A model generated the notes under the pieces. It searched no databases. It was given only the letters and a program-made list of their open reading frames with translations, and was not told the DNA's origin. The translations under genes were made by a program, and so were the position numbers. From positions 1 to 36,502 of the forward strand of contig NZ_WNKU01000032.1 in assembly GCF_009720735.1 (NCBI RefSeq): a DNA stretch of 36,502 bases, read 5' to 3'. Below, in pieces: positions 26,275 to 36,502 of the stretch (its first letter is position 1; each line of letters opens with the position of its first letter). This DNA is from Heliobacterium mobile. Its GTDB lineage: Bacteria; Bacillota; Desulfitobacteriia; Heliobacteriales; Heliobacteriaceae.

Positions 26275-26291
26275 CTGCCCTCGGCCTTTTT
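26256..26291. terminator. Bidirectional terminator overlapping the dnaX stop codon
   Basis: AAAAAGGCCGGAGGC pairs with GCCCTCGGCCTTTTT across a short loop containing the TGA stop of dnaX (26272-26274). A-rich and T-rich flanks on both sides allow it to end dnaX and the minus-strand small genes. Confidence 0.85.
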
Positions 26292-26314
26292 CCTTGGTAC
26301 GGAATGGTGTGGGA

Positions 26315-26434
26315 TTACCGAAACTGTATCCAGCGGCGGTTACGGAGACTCCAGCGGATTCCCAGACGGGCCACGTTATACATAAGATAACCGCGAAGAC
26401 CCATCGGTATTAACCGAGCCCACAAGCGTCTCAT
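26315..26434 (-). CDS. Small basic protein of unknown function
   Basis: A 39-residue, strongly cationic protein (10 Arg, no acidic residue) with interspersed Trp and Leu (MRRLWARLIPMGLRGYLMYN, ending RWIQFR). It could form an amphipathic helix that binds membrane or RNA. GGAGGTGG lies 4 bases before ATG 26434. It begins 29 bases after the stop of the acidic 61-residue gene, so the two are probably cotranscribed, and it ends at the terminator shared with dnaX. The family is not recognised. Confidence 0.6.
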   Translation of the reverse strand: MRRLWARLIPMGLRGYLMYNVARLGIRWSLRNRRWIQFR

Positions 26435-26463
26435 CCCACCACCTCCGAAGCTAGCTTGCCCCG

Positions 26464-26649
26464 TTAGGGCGTTCTTATCACCTGTTTGCCGATGTCTCCC
26501 GTCAGCATCTCCGAATGACCTTCACCAAAGGCTTTTGCGGCCGATTCTTCCGTCTCCTCGAAATCGTCCGGGTTCAGGTTCTCGGAAAGCTCTTGCTGCA
26601 GGCGAGCGGGATCTTTCGAGATCTTGCCACTGTCGCGACCTTTGTCCAT
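26464..26649 (-). CDS. Small acidic protein of unknown function
   Basis: A 61-residue hydrophilic protein, rich in Glu and Asp, with a probably disordered N-terminus (MDKGRDSGKISKDP) and an acidic centre (NLNPDDFEETEESAAKAFGE). It has no membrane segment and no cysteine. The translation start is well supported: GAGGTGA 7 bases before ATG 26649. It is first in a two-gene unit with the cationic 39-residue protein; the opposite charges might mean they bind each other, which is only a guess. A sporulation role is possible from the neighbourhood but is not shown. The family is not recognised. Confidence 0.6.
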   Translation of the reverse strand: MDKGRDSGKISKDPARLQQELSENLNPDDFEETEESAAKAFGEGHSEMLTGDIGKQVIRTP

Positions 26650-26717
26650 GTTGCTATCACCTCAGCTATAGCTTAAACCGTCCGAAAAAACCTTATCAAA
26701 AATCGCGGTTGAAAATA

Positions 26718-26746
26718 TTGACATCCGTTCAAATCTGCTCTATACT
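26718..26746 (+). promoter_or_regulatory. Strong sigma-A promoter of a tiny gene unit
   Basis: A perfect TTGACA (26718-26723), a 17-base spacer and TATACT (26741-26746). The start is predicted near 26753, about 120 bases before the 26-codon frame at 26874. Confidence 0.75.
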
Positions 26747-26873
26747 TCGCTTATTCTTAATATCCTTAACAGAAACTTAACCGAAAAACCGCTATCTTCA
26801 CAAGGCACACTGCTCCGTTCAATGTCCGACTTTACAGGTTTGCAGAAAATATTCATGAAGGGAGGGGGGCCCC

Positions 26874-26954
26874 GTGATCGATATCGGCTTGGTCCTCTTG
26901 GCTGTCGTCATCACCGGCCTGCTCTTTGAGAGCCTGAAAACAGCGCCCAGATAA
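26874..26954 (+). CDS. 26-residue single-helix membrane peptide, unknown
   Basis: The frame encodes a peptide that begins MIDIGLVLLAVVITGLLFES and ends LKTAPR: a 16-residue hydrophobic helix with a short cationic tail, giving an N-out/C-in topology. GGAGGGGGG lies just before GTG 26874. It has its own promoter (26718) and is followed by a second ribosome-binding sequence and a perfect terminator, so the transcript would be about 290 nt. The size is like KdpF or the tiny subunits of photosynthetic and cytochrome complexes, but I see no specific match. Being so short, it could also be a leader peptide. Confidence 0.5.
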   Translation: MIDIGLVLLAVVITGLLFESLKTAPR

Positions 26955-26987
26955 TTAAAGGAGGGGTACCTATTTTACCGCGTTACG

Positions 26988-27045
26988 AATAACACTGCCG
27001 CAGGATGTCCAAAAGGCTTCCTTTGCGGCAGTGTTATTTTTTTAT
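26988..27045 (+). terminator. Rho-independent terminator of the tiny gene unit
   Basis: AATAACACTGCCGCA (26988-27002) and TGCGGCAGTGTTATT (27024-27038) form a perfect 15-bp stem with a 21-base loop, followed by TTTTT. Confidence 0.9.
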
Positions 27046-27281
27046 ATGAAACTTGTCCCCGTCGTTTCCCTTCACAAAGTTCACTCTCGATAACAATCTG
27101 TCCAAATCACTCACCTTGCCGTTGTAATTCAGATTTTGCCATTCACGAAATCGTCTCCTAGAAAGAGCATCAGAGCACGGTCTTTGAGGTATTCCTTGGG
27201 CTTTTTTTCTGGATGCGCACTTTATATCGCTGTAGAATTGTGGTAAACTACTGACGCTATAAAAGGAAGGGGGAACCTCCA

Positions 27282-27605
27282 TTGTTCGGAAATATGGGAA
27301 ACATGCAAAAGATGATGAAACAAGTGCAAAAAATGCAAGCGGATATGGCCAAACTCCAAGAGGAATTGGCGGAACGGACCGTCGAAGCCACTGGTGGCGG
27401 CGGTGCCATTAAAGTGGTCGCCAACGGCAAAAACGAGATCCTCTCGATCAACATCGCTCCGGAAGCGGTCGATCCCGACGATGTGGAGATGCTGCAAGAC
27501 CTCATTTTGACGGTCGTCAACGAAGCGCTGCGCAAAGCCCAGGAGATGGTCGCTCAGGAAATGTCCAAAGTCACTGGTGGAATGAAAATTCCCGGCCTCT
27601 TCTAA
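27282..27605 (+). CDS. YbaB/EbfC family nucleoid-associated protein
   Basis: A 107-residue DNA-binding protein of full family length. The start FGNMGNMQKMMKQVQKMQAD is the family's hallmark helix, followed by the strand segment with VVANGKNEILSINIAPEAVD. Members form homodimers that bind DNA like tweezers and are nearly always encoded with recR and dnaX. The start is TTG 27282, preceded by AGGAAGGGGG; an ATG at 27294 is internal to the conserved N-terminus. The recR start follows 3 bases after the stop, so the two are cotranscribed. Confidence 0.95.
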   Translation: MFGNMGNMQKMMKQVQKMQADMAKLQEELAERTVEATGGGGAIKVVANGKNEILSINIAPEAVDPDDVEMLQDLILTVVNEALRKAQEMVAQEMSKVTGGMKIPGLF

Positions 27606-27608
27606 CCG

Positions 27609-28208
27609 ATGCTGTACTACGCAGAACCTGTTAGCCGGCTGATCGAAGAACTGTCCAAACTCCCCGGTGTCGGTCCCAAGACGGCCCAGCGGTTGGCCTT
27701 TCACCTGTTGAATGTGCCGCGGACCGAGGCCGTCGCTTTGGCCCGGTCCATCGTGGAGGCTCATGATAAAACCCTCTATTGCTCGGTCTGTACGAATCTC
27801 ACCGACAGCGACCCTTGCCGGGTCTGCGGTGATACCAATCGAGACCGCAGCGTCATCTGCGTCGTCGAAGAACCGCGGGATGTGGTCGCTGTGGAAAAGA
27901 CACGGGAGTACCGCGGTTTGTACCATGTCCTGCATGGCGCGTTATCGCCCATCGAAGGAGTCGGCCCAGAACAGCTTAAAATCAGCCAACTCATGACCCG
28001 GCTCGGCGATCCGGAACTGCGGGAAATCATCGTCGCCACCAACCCCACCGTCGAAGGGGAAGCGACGGCGGCATACCTTGCTCGTTTGATCAAGCCCATG
28101 GGGATCAAGGTCTCCCGGATCGCCCATGGCCTTCCCGTCGGCGGCGATCTGGAGTATGCCGACCAGGTGACCCTGCTGCGGGCCATCGATGGCCGAAGAG
28201 AGCTATAA
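27609..28208 (+). CDS. recR: Recombination protein RecR
   Basis: A 199-residue recombination mediator of full length that acts with RecO and RecF in loading RecA at single-strand gaps. The order of parts is canonical: helix-hairpin-helix [17 protein letters not shown] (about residues 18-34), a Cys4 zinc finger [16 protein letters not shown] (about 58-73), and a Toprim domain starting [16 protein letters not shown] (about 81-96) with an acidic cluster. The C-terminal segment [20 protein letters not shown] is the Walker B-like family motif. It lies 3 bases after the ybaB/ebfC gene, and a terminator follows its stop. Confidence 0.97.
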   Translation: MLYYAEPVSRLIEELSKLPGVGPKTAQRLAFHLLNVPRTEAVALARSIVEAHDKTLYCSVCTNLTDSDPCRVCGDTNRDRSVICVVEEPRDVVAVEKTREYRGLYHVLHGALSPIEGVGPEQLKISQLMTRLGDPELREIIVATNPTVEGEATAAYLARLIKPMGIKVSRIAHGLPVGGDLEYADQVTLLRAIDGRREL

Positions 28209-28224
28209 ATACACATTTAAGGAA

Positions 28225-28266
28225 AGAACCGGACAGCCTCGGTGCAGGCTTGAGCCGGTTTTTTTG
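28225..28266 (+). terminator. Rho-independent terminator of recR
   Basis: AACCGG (28227-28232) pairs with CCGGTT (28255-28260), with an inner AGCCT/AGGCT stem. It is followed by TTTTTG. Confidence 0.8.
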
Positions 28267-28312
28267 TTCTGTTTTTTAGGGACAAGCGTAGATTGGTATG
28301 GGGGTGAAAAAT

Positions 28313-28582
28313 GTGGACATCTCTGCCCAGCAATTGACCCTGATCGGCCTGGCGGTGTTGCTCCTGATGGTCGCCGGCCACCTGTTCTGGCGACCCATGC
28401 GTTGGGTCTTCACCGTCGCCTTCAATTCCCTGCTCGGAATCCTCATGCTCGGCGGCACGAACTTAGTTGGCGGCTATTTTGGCTTTACCTTGCCGGTAAA
28501 CTTGGCGAGCGCTTTGATTGCCGGGTTTCTCGGAGTGCCTGGTATGATCTTGTTAATAATGTTGAAATATTTAATGATCTAA
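28313..28582 (+). CDS. bofA: BofA family protein (pro-sigma-K processing inhibitor)
   Basis: An 89-residue membrane protein with two or three hydrophobic segments. Its C-terminal half carries the BofA pattern (LGGTNLVGGYFGFTLPVNLA, then AGFLGVPGMILLI). In Bacillus, BofA sits in the outer forespore membrane, where it holds the SpoIVFB protease inactive until engulfment. Its place right after recR is conserved in spore formers, although the usual small yaaL gene is missing here. I chose GTG 28313, which has GGGGGTGA 7 bases upstream and matches the length of known BofA; in-frame ATG 28298 and GTG 28304 are alternatives with poorer sites. Confidence 0.9.
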   Translation: MDISAQQLTLIGLAVLLLMVAGHLFWRPMRWVFTVAFNSLLGILMLGGTNLVGGYFGFTLPVNLASALIAGFLGVPGMILLIMLKYLMI

Positions 28583-28821
28583 CAAGATCATTGACGGAAA
28601 GGAATACCATTTATATAATTCTTCTTGGGCGAGCCCAGTGTCCAATCCCTAGACGGATATATCCGGAAAAGTATACATTATACTTTCTGTTTTTTTGTGC
28701 ATGAAAGCAGGAAGTTCAAGCTAACCGTCGAAGTATATTGACTTCTGAGAGCGAATCATGGGAAGATTCAAATAGCCCTAAGATTCAAACTTTTAGAATA
28801 TTCTTTGAAAGGGGATTGTGA

Positions 28822-32334
<3,513 letters not shown>

Positions 32335-32350
32335 GATCAAAAAGCTCTCT

Positions 32351-32396
32351 CGAGGACGGGGTATTACCCCGTCCTCGCTGTCTAGCAAGCTTTTTT
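32351..32396 (+). terminator. Terminator hairpin after pyruvate:ferredoxin oxidoreductase
   Basis: CGAGGACGGGG (32351-32361) and CCCCGTCCTCG (32367-32377) form a perfect 11-bp stem with a five-base loop. The T-run (32391-32396) is 13 bases further on. Confidence 0.75.
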
Positions 32397-32648
32397 CCAA
32401 ATATTTTGCCCAGAATTGAGAAAAGAATAACTTGAACGTTGCTCCTCAGGGATGAGGGGCGCTATTGAAATGAAAAAACGGGGATGGTATCCTTCAGGGA
32501 GACGAAGCGCATTTCGATGTTTTTCTAAAGATATTTACATACTGAGAAGGGATTATTAGCGTACGAATTGCAAAAAGCAAGTTATTTTATGCTCTTTCAT
32601 GGGAAATGCGGCATGATTCTACCGACCTCGGGGAAAATAAACGATAGC
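32397..32648 (+). other. Intergenic leader region before the 2-oxoacid oxidoreductase operon
   Basis: No gene is supported. It contains a small hairpin CCTCA/TGAGG with GGGA loop (32444-32457), and GCGCT (32459-32463) that can pair with AGCGC (32506-32510), next to GAAATG/CATTTC repeats. The result looks like a folded RNA of about 80 bases, but it matches no riboswitch I know. The operon promoter must lie here, but no strong -35/-10 pair stands out. Confidence 0.35.
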
Positions 32649-32662
32649 GGAGGTGGTGCCCG

Positions 32663-33340
32663 ATCACTGGCTCAGAACAACAGCGGGTCGTAGAAGCATA
32701 CATCGGCGAGTATGCCAGCGGCAAAAGCGAAAATGCCGTGAACCGTGCTCTCGAACTCCTGGAGCAGGGCCGCCCAGTGACCTTGGTCGACTTAGATGTG
32801 GTGGAACCCTTCTATACCCTGCGGCCGATCAAGCGGGAACTGGAAGCGAAGGGCATGACCGTGATCGCCTGGGAGACCCGGGACACGATGGGACTCGGCG
32901 AGGCAGGCACCTTGATCCGAGGGGACATGCTCTGGTCGCTCCACCGAGAAGGGGACATCGTCCTCGACATCGGCTACGGCGTCGAGGGCTCTAAAACGCT
33001 CAATCTCCTTCACGGGGTCGGGGAGCAGAAAGACTTGCGCATCAACGCCGTCATCAACGCCTCCCGGCCCATGACCGCTTCCGTCGATGACATCATCGAA
33101 CATGTGCGAGCACTGGGACGGGTCGACGCGCTCATCAACAACACCCACCTCGCTGATGAGACCGACATCGCGCTCATTCGAGAGGGAGCCCGCCTGGTAT
33201 CGGAAGCCGCGCAGGTGCTCAATCTGCCCGTGGAAGCCACCGCAGCCGACGAGAAGTTTCGCGGAAGCCTTACCGAGGACGATGTCTTGGGACAACCGAT
33301 CCGTTTTTTAACGCGCTACATGCCTCGAACCTTTTGGTAA
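32663..33340 (+). CDS. P-loop ATPase (MinD/CobB-like fold) linked to oxidoreductase operon
   Basis: A 225-residue protein with a Walker A motif GEYASGKS (residues 15-22) and a following TLVDLDVVEPFYTLRP strand with conserved Asp, as in deviant P-loop ATPases of the MinD/NifH/CobB group. IVLDIGYGVEGS may be the Walker B region, and the C-terminal half has VDALINNTHLADETD, as in nucleotide-binding folds. The P-loop is in frame only upstream of the first standard start codon (GTG 32738). The frame has no ATG, GTG or TTG between the stop at 32645 and the P-loop. An ATC codon at 32663 lies 7 bases after a perfect GGAGGTG, so I propose an AUC start. It precedes the oxidoreductase genes by 33 bases. 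Cluster insertion or chaperoning of that enzyme is a reasonable guess. Confidence 0.75.
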   Translation: MTGSEQQRVVEAYIGEYASGKSENAVNRALELLEQGRPVTLVDLDVVEPFYTLRPIKRELEAKGMTVIAWETRDTMGLGEAGTLIRGDMLWSLHREGDIVLDIGYGVEGSKTLNLLHGVGEQKDLRINAVINASRPMTASVDDIIEHVRALGRVDALINNTHLADETDIALIREGARLVSEAAQVLNLPVEATAADEKFRGSLTEDDVLGQPIRFLTRYMPRTFW

Positions 33341-33373
33341 AACATATCTAGCTTCAGGAGGTGCTCCTCACTC

Positions 33374-34459
33374 ATGGCAGACAAGCCGATTCAAGGGGAA
33401 AAACGCATGTTCATGACGGGCAACGAAGTGTGCGCTTATGCCGCACTCGCCGCAAACGTCGATGTCATGTACGGCTACCCCATCACACCTCAAAACGAAA
33501 TCATGCACTACTGGACGCGCTTAGCGCCCAAACACAACCGGACGTTCCTCCAGACGGAAGACGAGATCTCTGCCGGCTTTACCACCTGCGGCGGCGTCAT
33601 GTCCGGCAAACGTTGCTTTACAGCGACGGCCGGTCCCGGGAACACGCTCATGCAAGAAGCCATGTCTATGGCCGAAATGATGCGCATCCCTGCCGTCTTC
33701 ATCATTCAGCAGCGGGGCGGCCCATCGACGGCGACGGTCATCTACTCCCAGCAGGAAGTGACCATGACCTGCTTCGGCGCCAACGGCGAAGGCCTGCGTG
33801 TCGTTTACTCCACCTCGTCGCACCAAGAACTCTTCGATTACACCATTAAGTCTTTCAACGTGGCCTGGAAATACCGGTTCCCCACCTTCGTCTTAGGCGA
33901 CGGCTACCAGGCGAAGATGCGTGAGTCTGTCACGATCTATGATCCGGAAGCCCGCGGCATTCAGATGGTGGACACGTATCCTCTCGTCGGCCTGCCTGGC
34001 ATGCCCGGCGTCGATCGCGATCCGGCGCACCTGCGCAACACCTACAACACCGAAGAAGAACTCTATGAGGTCGTCAAGGATCTCGTCGACGCCTACGAAA
34101 AAATGGCTCCGGAGATCGTCGAGCACAGCACCATGGAATGCGATGACGCCGATGTGGTCATCTTGTGCCACGGCATCGTCTCCCGTGCGGCCATCGAAGC
34201 GGTCCGCAACCTTCGTGCCGCCGGCGTGAAAGCGGGATTCTTCCGGCCGATCACTTTGCGACCTTTTGCGAAAGACGCCCTGCGTCCCATCGCCGAAAAA
34301 GCGAAAAAGCTGCTCATCGTCGAATCGTCCCAAGGCCAGTTTGCCAAAATCGTCACCGACGCTCTCTATGGCCTGACGACGCCCATGGAAACCATCTTTA
34401 AGCCGGGCCTCGGCATCACATCCGACGAAATCGTAAATAAAGTCAAGGCCATGATCTAA
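33374..34459 (+). CDS. 2-oxoacid:ferredoxin oxidoreductase alpha subunit
   Basis: A 361-residue subunit carrying the pyrimidine-binding half of the TPP site. Landmarks are GNEVCAYAALAANVDVMYGY followed by PITPQNE (about residues 16-42), TATAGPGNTLMQEAMSMAEM and the RPITLRPF segment of domain II. Length and composition match the alpha chain of 2-oxoglutarate (Kor) or branched-chain 2-oxoacid (Vor) oxidoreductases rather than pyruvate enzymes. The exact substrate cannot be fixed by eye. AGGAGGTG precedes ATG 33374. It is the first of four structural genes with very short gaps. Confidence 0.9.
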   Translation: MADKPIQGEKRMFMTGNEVCAYAALAANVDVMYGYPITPQNEIMHYWTRLAPKHNRTFLQTEDEISAGFTTCGGVMSGKRCFTATAGPGNTLMQEAMSMAEMMRIPAVFIIQQRGGPSTATVIYSQQEVTMTCFGANGEGLRVVYSTSSHQELFDYTIKSFNVAWKYRFPTFVLGDGYQAKMRESVTIYDPEARGIQMVDTYPLVGLPGMPGVDRDPAHLRNTYNTEEELYEVVKDLVDAYEKMAPEIVEHSTMECDDADVVILCHGIVSRAAIEAVRNLRAAGVKAGFFRPITLRPFAKDALRPIAEKAKKLLIVESSQGQFAKIVTDALYGLTTPMETIFKPGLGITSDEIVNKVKAMI

Positions 34460-34477
34460 GGGGAGGGTCGAAGCACC

Positions 34478-35242
<765 letters not shown>

Positions 35243-35243
35243 G

Positions 35244-35813
35244 ATGTCCAAACTCGTCAAGATCGCCCTGGCCGGTGAAGGCGGTCAAGGGGTGCAGTCG
35301 GTCGCTGAGATCATCACCGAAGCGGCCAATGAAGAAGGCAAAGAAGCCCTCTATATCCCGAACTTTGGGGTCGAACAGCGGGGCGGCGTATCCATCGCCT
35401 TCGTACAGATTTCCGATAAAGAAAAAGTCGGTTCGCCTAAATTTGAAAAGGCTGACATCGTTATCGCCTTGTCCGACCGGGCTGTCCGCCGCTGTGCCCA
35501 GTATGTGGACGGAAGCACCGTTTTCGTCTACGATACGGCCATCGAAGGTGTCGAAGACGATCTGCCGAAGGGCGCCAAAAAGGTCATCGGCATCCCGGCC
35601 ATCGAAACAGCGAAAAACGAACTTCACCCCCGGGTCTTCAATATCATCATCATGGGCGCTGTGATCCGCTCCACGCACGTGGTCAGCGAAGATCAGGCGA
35701 AAAAAGCACTGGAAGACAGACTCGGTTACAAATTCGAACAAGACCCCAAGCTGCGTGAACTGAACTACCGTGCGCTGGAACGGGGTATGCAGTTGGTGGA
35801 AAGCCACTTATAG
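35244..35813 (+). CDS. 2-oxoacid:ferredoxin oxidoreductase gamma subunit
   Basis: A 189-residue subunit of the CoA-binding (gamma) type, with the typical start LVKIALAGEGGQGVQSVAEI (Gly-rich turn GEGGQGV) and the YIPNFGVEQRGGVSIAFVQI segment. It begins one base after the beta stop, with AAGGAGG inside the end of beta, so translation is coupled. In Kor/Vor-type enzymes this chain closes over CoA. Length is normal for the family. Confidence 0.92.
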   Translation: MSKLVKIALAGEGGQGVQSVAEIITEAANEEGKEALYIPNFGVEQRGGVSIAFVQISDKEKVGSPKFEKADIVIALSDRAVRRCAQYVDGSTVFVYDTAIEGVEDDLPKGAKKVIGIPAIETAKNELHPRVFNIIIMGAVIRSTHVVSEDQAKKALEDRLGYKFEQDPKLRELNYRALERGMQLVESHL

Positions 35814-35945
35814 ACCGTATCCACCCCCAAAACCGGTAGAGAAGGTACGAACCTTATCGCAAGGAACGTCCTACAAACCCTATCCGGTTGTATGAACGAT
35901 ATTATGGAACGGTCTACCCCGACCGAAAAGGAGGAAAATCTCCAA

Positions 35946-36218
35946 ATGGCCGAATGGAAGGTATATTCGATCGAGAGCGGTAAAGGGCGTCATAGCGTAT
36001 TCCCGGGCTTATGCAAGGGCTGCGGACTATGCATAGAGAAATGTCCTACCGACACGATCACCTGGTCGAAGAAGCTTGGCGTCTATGGCACACCGGCCGT
36101 AGAAGTACAGCAGGACCCTGCCTGTATCGCCTGCGGCATCTGCCAGAACGTCTGCCCGGACTGCGCTATCGTCGTCGAGAAGCTGAAGCCGGAAGAGCAG
36201 AAGAGCCCGAAGGCGTAA
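35946..36218 (+). CDS. 2 x [4Fe-4S] ferredoxin-type delta subunit
   Basis: A 90-residue ferredoxin-like protein. Two Cys motifs are complete: C23/C26/C29/C33 and C60/C63/C66/C70, each CxxCxxCxxxC. The 27-residue insertion between them and the N-terminal AEWKVYSIESGKGRHSVFPG are usual for delta chains of 2-oxoacid oxidoreductases, which pass electrons from the TPP site to free ferredoxin. I chose ATG 35946 because GGAGG lies 11 bases upstream; an in-frame ATG at 35892 has no site. The 132-base gap from gamma holds no clear terminator, so it likely belongs to the same operon. Confidence 0.9.
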   Translation: MAEWKVYSIESGKGRHSVFPGLCKGCGLCIEKCPTDTITWSKKLGVYGTPAVEVQQDPACIACGICQNVCPDCAIVVEKLKPEEQKSPKA

Positions 36219-36254
36219 AAAACGCAAGATTATCAAGACTATAAGGATAAAAAA

Positions 36255-36285
36255 GGTAGCCGGATGCGACTTGCATCCGGTTACC
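36255..36285 (+). terminator. Hairpin ending the oxidoreductase operon
   Basis: GGTAGCCGGATGC (36255-36267) pairs with GCATCCGGTTACC (36273-36285) around GACTT. It is a strong 13-bp stem with one mismatch but has only CTTT after it. Its 3' arm contains the -35 box of the tRNA promoter. Confidence 0.65.
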
Positions 36286-36299
36286 CTTTACGCTATAAT
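36271..36299 (+). promoter_or_regulatory. Promoter of tRNA-Ala
   Basis: TTGCAT (36271-36276), a 17-base spacer and a perfect TATAAT (36294-36299) place the start near 36306, seven bases before the mature tRNA. Confidence 0.75.
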
Positions 36300-36312
36300 A
36301 TTTTTATCACGT

Positions 36313-36388
36313 GGGGGTGTAGCTCAGCTGGGAGAGCGCCTGCTTCGCATGCAGGAGGCCAGCGGTTCGATCCCGCTCATCTCCACCA
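36313..36388 (+). tRNA. tRNA-Ala (anticodon CGC)
   Basis: A complete cloverleaf. The acceptor GGGGGTG (36313-36319) pairs with CATCTCC (36378-36384). The D arm starts at TAGCTCAG. The anticodon stem CCTGC/GCAGG encloses the loop TTCGCAT, giving anticodon CGC, which reads the alanine codon GCG. The T arm is AGCGG-TTCGATC-CCGCT. The discriminator is A and the CCA end is encoded. It is a single tRNA with its own promoter and terminator. Confidence 0.97.
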
Positions 36389-36404
36389 ATAAAACTAAAC
36401 AATC

Positions 36405-36432
36405 GTCCCTCCTTATGGAGGGGCTTTTTTTT
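36405..36432 (+). terminator. Rho-independent terminator of tRNA-Ala
   Basis: GTCCCTCC (36405-36412) and GGAGGGGC (36417-36424) form an 8-bp stem with a TTAT loop, followed by eight T. Confidence 0.9.
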
Positions 36433-36502
36433 ATGAAAATGTCCTCTTATCGTTAGAAAAGTTCTTCAAAAAAAGCATGGCAAATTAGGGCTACCAAATT
36501 GG

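Noticed and set aside
27034..27282. 82-codon minus-strand frame between the tiny gene unit and ybaB
   Set aside because: No ribosome-binding site, unusual composition, and it covers the terminator and ybaB leader.
27222..27935. 237-codon minus-strand frame
   Set aside because: It is antisense to ybaB and recR, both clear orthologues.
32653..32994. 113-codon frame starting GTG 32653 next to the strong ribosome-binding site
   Set aside because: The encoded sequence is an Arg/Pro-rich shadow with no motif; the P-loop frame (+1 relative to it) carries the recognisable protein.
36271..36456. 61-codon plus-strand frame
   Set aside because: It runs through the tRNA-Ala gene and its terminator.

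Overview
The window looks like chromosomal DNA of an anaerobic, endospore-forming member of the Clostridia, most probably a heliobacterium (Heliobacteriaceae). Three things point there. A 32-residue single-helix peptide at 15221 matches what is known of PshX, the small subunit of the heliobacterial photosystem. The block SRP RNA - dnaX - ybaB/ebfC - recR - bofA is typical of spore-forming Firmicutes. Two separate CoA-dependent 2-oxoacid:ferredoxin oxidoreductases fit strictly anaerobic, ferredoxin-based carbon metabolism with growth on pyruvate or acetate.

Layout. Positions 1-76 hold the 3' tail of a group II intron. It is followed by an MFS transporter and the amputated C-terminus of an iron alcohol dehydrogenase (1401-1760). 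Positions 1956-5422 hold a two-gene cobalamin-dependent methionine synthase module: a free-standing reactivation domain, then a MetH without its own activation domain. Next are a soluble triple-PAS hybrid histidine kinase (5585-7960) and, on the minus strand, a membrane 4Fe-4S protein whose promoter is bracketed by two CsoR-like inverted repeats. Positions 8915-14710 (minus strand) form an aromatic amino acid catabolic locus: a TyrR-like sigma-54 activator, an amino acid permease, tryptophanase and RidA. Near-consensus -24/-12 promoters lie in front of both the permease and the tryptophanase.

Positions 15221-16143 carry the pshX candidate and a SatP/YaaH-family acetate transporter. Positions 16525-20799 carry two convergent membrane signalling proteins, an HD-GYP phosphodiesterase and a hybrid kinase, which share one bidirectional terminator. 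Positions 21054-23630 encode a three-gene ABC exporter with translationally overlapping genes. Positions 23696-28582 are the informational block: a strong promoter, a structured leader RNA, the large SRP RNA, dnaX, several very small genes, ybaB, recR and bofA. Positions 28825-36218 hold single-chain pyruvate:ferredoxin oxidoreductase, then a P-loop ATPase and a four-subunit 2-oxoacid:ferredoxin oxidoreductase. A tRNA-Ala(CGC) with its own promoter and terminator ends the window.

The observations most worth a second look are: the tiny pshX candidate; the sigma-54 wiring of tryptophan catabolism; the P-loop gene that appears to start at an AUC codon; the self-contained promoter/26-residue membrane peptide/terminator unit at 26718-27045; the CsoR-like double operator; and the folded RNA immediately upstream of the SRP RNA. 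All assignments come from reading motifs and context; no database search was run.
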